64,000 bases of DNA from Trebouxia sp. TZW2008 (lineage: Eukaryota; Chlorophyta; Trebouxiophyceae; Trebouxiales; Trebouxiaceae). The stretch spans positions 186,001 through 250,000 of the forward strand of contig BDIU01000036.1 of NCBI GenBank assembly GCA_002118135.1, given 5' to 3'. Both the position numbers and the translations under genes were made by a program. The first letter of the stretch is position 1. Each line of letters opens with the position of its first letter. Under the pieces are notes generated by a model. That model was not told where the DNA came from and made no database searches. It worked only from the letters and a program-made list of their open reading frames with translations. Below are positions 34,559 to 64,000 of this stretch, one piece after another.

Positions 34559-35088
34559 TGACGCACGCTACAAAACCTGCAAAGCTACCGCCACAGCCAT
34601 AGTCTTGAGCCAATCATCTTGTCGCACAGCTTTCTCCGGCGAGAGGAGTGGTAATCCGGACGAACTCAAGGTGGCAAAGCCCGATACAGAGCTCTGCTTA
34701 AAATGTGAGTCTTTGTATTCACTGATGAAACGCGATACGGCTCCCTGAGTCAGGTTAAGCAACGTGGCAGTGCGGCAGAGCGTAGGTCAGCAAAGAAACA
34801 GAGCGGACAGACGCTGAGCAAGTTCCTCACATAACATCGCGCGACTTTTTTGAGAGCAACTTGACCTAGACGATGACTGAATTATGACTCATGTTAGCAA
34901 TATATGACTCATGCTCTGCACGATCGCGCCACAGACATTGCCGATCACGCAGTGAAAGCGCTGACGCTGCTTGACAGGAAAAGCGCGTCATATGCTGCCA
35001 AAGTATGTGTTAAGGAAGAGGCTGCCGGCGAGAAGTCCTTTATGCTGCTGAGTGTTTGCAGCGTACGGGTGCAAGCTGATCCGCGACT
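34559..35088. promoter_or_regulatory. Head-to-head intergenic region GT29-like / BORCS5-like
   Basis: 530 bases between divergent ATGs. A 91-codon plus frame (34904-35179) crosses it but lacks family features and conflicts with the exon structure that follows, so I do not call it. Short repeats of atgactcatg occur at 34884-34914. Confidence 0.4.
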
Positions 35089-36028
35089 ATGGGTAATACA
35101 GCCACCGTCGAGGTGCGGCGTCTCGTTTGCGGCAGAGTCCTGCGATTGGTTGGCTACACCACTGCATGCTCAGTTCTGAGCCTTTTCGCGTCAGGCTTCC
35201 TCGGATGCCGAGATTGTGACCGTGGACACTGCTACAGAGAGCCCTTCAGCGACTCAAAATTCACTGTTGTCAAAGCTTGAGCACATGCCGCAGCTGCAAC
35301 AAGCGGCGCGCAATAAGGTTGGAGAGGACCAGGTCTGGCGTGACCTGGCAACATATTCGCAAGGTTCGTCCCCACCATCTAGCTATGCTGCAGCATCTGC
35401 TTGCACACTGTCATGCATACATCATGAGCCATGCAGGTCACATTGCTGCTTGCAGAGCAGTTGCAGATGGATCCTCAATGGATTCTTGGAATGCTGAATG
35501 TATACAAGGTGTGTAGAGTGCAGGTCAGCCTGCCTGTGACAGTTTTGGCATAATGAAACAATATAATGCACCTTGCAGGCATGGAACAGGAATCAGGGTA
35601 ACACTGTGGTACAGCAGCAGGTGAGTTCATGTCTATGCCGCAGCCAAACAGCTTGCTGTGCCATTGAATCATGTCCATAACATACCCATCTGCCACTGAC
35701 AAGTGCTGCAGGATTTTGTAAATAAAAGAATAGAGGACATAGATAAGCTTGCCACAGAGGTGCTTGAAGAGTCTAGGAGGTCAGACATCAATGTCAACGC
35801 ACAGTCTTCATTACAAATGTCAGTCTATGCTTGATTCTCAACGGTCAATGCTGCAGGAGGCAGCAGATCTTGGACAACATACCGGCTGTTATGAAAACTC
35901 TGACCGCGTCACAGTCACAAGTGGAATTGCTGGTCGACAGACTGGCAAAATGCAGAGAAGCAATCCAAGCTGCTTCAAGCTTTGCGCATGCAAATTGCAA
36001 TGATGAGCAAACGAATGCAGTCAGCTGA
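35089..36028 (+). CDS. BORCS5-like N-myristoylated helical protein
   Basis: Six exons in phase give 188 aa: 35089-35112 (MGNTATVE), 35195-35363, 35456-35508, 35579-35620, 35712-35818 and 35857-36028. The N-terminal MGNT fits an N-myristoylation signal. The body is acidic or low-complexity, then a helix-rich part: MDPQWILGMLNVYKAW, VVQQQDFVNKRIEDIDKLA, LQMRQQILDNIPAVMKTLTA and VELLVDRLAKC. This parallels BORCS5 (myristoylated BORC subunit that couples lysosomes to Arl8 and kinesin) in length, N-terminus and the order of the helical segments QxxL...Y, Q..V.KRI.EID and L..RL. The similarity is by eye and modest; another BLOC/BORC-type subunit is possible. Convergent with ATM. Confidence 0.5.
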
Positions 36029-36602
36029 CTTATGAGCAGTCTGCTTGGGAATCCAACTGTCACTACTCTATCAGAGTTCACAGAATGACAACGTACAGCC
36101 AAGACTTTGACGTTCACCTCACACATTTGAACATTGGCATGCGCTTGACCATATGACATACGACTCAGGATTGGCATGACCGTCTTCGTATTGGCTTGCA
36201 ATCTCAAGTTTGCTTACCATCCAGAGCAGCAGATGCGTCTAGGCTTGAATCAGTCTTGCAGTTGAATTGCTTCTTCAGTTTGATGCCATGGCAGCAGACT
36301 TCACAACAATGATATACCAAACTCGTATGTCATTAAAGCAATAGCATAGGGCTTGACAGAAGAGCTGCATACCTGACGGAGCATGTAGTGGTTGCGACTG
36401 TCAAGATGAAATCAAGCGTCCTGGCACAATATGTAGGTAAATGCAATTATGCTTGTGACGGCTATATAATTTGTCTTCAGTCTATAGGTCTGCGACATTC
36501 ACATAACCAGCCATTTGATTCGTTTATCCAGGGTCAAGTCCCATTTCGTGTGTGGCAGTGGCTGCGATAATTGCTGCAATGACATGCTATCCCAAATGCT
36601 TC
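36029..36602. other. Tail-to-tail spacer BORCS5-like / ATM
   Basis: Nothing coding is supported in these 574 bases. It should contain the 3' UTRs of both convergent genes. It is AT-richer than the flanking exons. Confidence 0.4.
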
Positions 36603-63497
<26,895 letters not shown>

Positions 63498-64000
63498 GCT
63501 GTGTACTCCAACAAAGTATACAGCTGATGATGTAACGGCCTGGCCACCTTTCAGTCACGCGCAACATGAGACGCAACGGCTAATATATACACTCCGCAAG
63601 TAAAACGACAGCTTGGCGCAACACAACAGCTTGAAAACATACGCTCTGCCGACATGATCGCTGTGTTCAGCTGTCAAAAGCAGAAAGGCACGACTTGATG
63701 AGACTACTGCGCAGCGATCGTCGAGTTCAGTGAGATTTTGCTGCGCCTGACAGGGCCACTGTGCTCACTTCACTGGAGACGACAAGTAGTTCGTCAAACT
63801 CACGCCAACAAGTCAACCTAACAACACGGAACTCGCAGGAGGGCTTTCGAGTCACCAGCGTCGCCCGTCTTCTGTTCTCGTGAGCGCACGGCTTGCGCAG
63901 CCTCAGGCATGACCTCGCGCTGCGCTGAGTCGCTACGACGATGTCTTCGTGTCTGAACGACGTATTCTTGACGGAGCGTGTCGGGAATCGCCTAAGCCAG
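63498..64000. promoter_or_regulatory. Upstream region of ATM
   Basis: Contains the 5' UTR/promoter of ATM on the minus strand. CG-dinucleotide content rises towards 64000 (for example 63840-63980). A TATA-like tatatatac sits at 63584-63592, about 90 bases upstream of the ATG on the minus strand. No other gene is supported. Confidence 0.4.

Noticed and set aside
34904..35179. 91-codon plus ORF upstream of the BORCS5-like gene
   Set aside because: It runs through the real first exon (MGNTATVE) in another frame and has no recognisable content.

Overview
The window is nuclear DNA of an intron-rich eukaryote, most likely a chlorophyte green alga and perhaps a trebouxiophyte. This is inferred from the plant-type phylloquinone methyltransferase MenG, AP-4 and axonemal dynein together, TGTAA-type poly(A) motifs shortly after several stop codons, moderate GC, and short exons bounded by (t)tgcag|G acceptors. 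I rebuilt exon chains by hand from reading-frame and splice-phase continuity. For most genes the phases close exactly, so the exon coordinates given are predictions with an internal check. There are no bacterial operons, CRISPR arrays, rRNAs or tRNAs that I could see.

Layout, left to right: 3' end of an axonemal inner-arm dynein heavy chain (+, 667-3832); PIG-O, the GPI ethanolamine-phosphate transferase 3 (-, 4173-10081); CENP-C, the inner-kinetochore protein (+, 10408-14398); an unrecognised low-complexity gene (-, about 14771-16735); ESCRT-I subunit VPS28 (-, 17960-18998); a kelch-repeat beta-propeller protein (+, 19447-about 22495); MenG (-, 22565-24070); AP-4 epsilon adaptin (+, 24267-32436); a type II membrane protein with faint GT29 sialyltransferase-like features (-, 32921-34558); a BORCS5-like N-myristoylated helical protein (+, 35089-36028); and a complete 27-kb ATM checkpoint kinase gene (-, 36603-63497). 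Genes lie in head-to-head pairs (PIG-O/CENP-C, VPS28/kelch, MenG/AP-4 epsilon, GT29-like/BORCS5-like) and tail-to-tail pairs. They do not form one pathway. Several are membrane-traffic genes (VPS28, AP-4, BORC) and two concern chromosome maintenance (CENP-C, ATM).

Four things stand out. (1) One ATM intron (48145-51727) carries an about 3.5-kb foreign-looking block: two long intronless ORFs of unknown function, decayed ORFs, a coiled-coil ORF and a truncated C5-cytosine methyltransferase, resembling a viral or mobile-element fragment. ATM's frame joins perfectly across it. (2) Exon fragments with their splice sites have repeatedly been tandemly duplicated into the neighbouring intron, in PIG-O, AP-4 epsilon and ATM. 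This gives decoy or poison exons, and in one case an intact in-frame 66-nt exon. (3) At least four GC-AG introns are required by reading frame. (4) A family of about 160-180-bp TA-flanked inverted-repeat elements (MITE-like) sits inside introns, sometimes at the very edge of a splice site.
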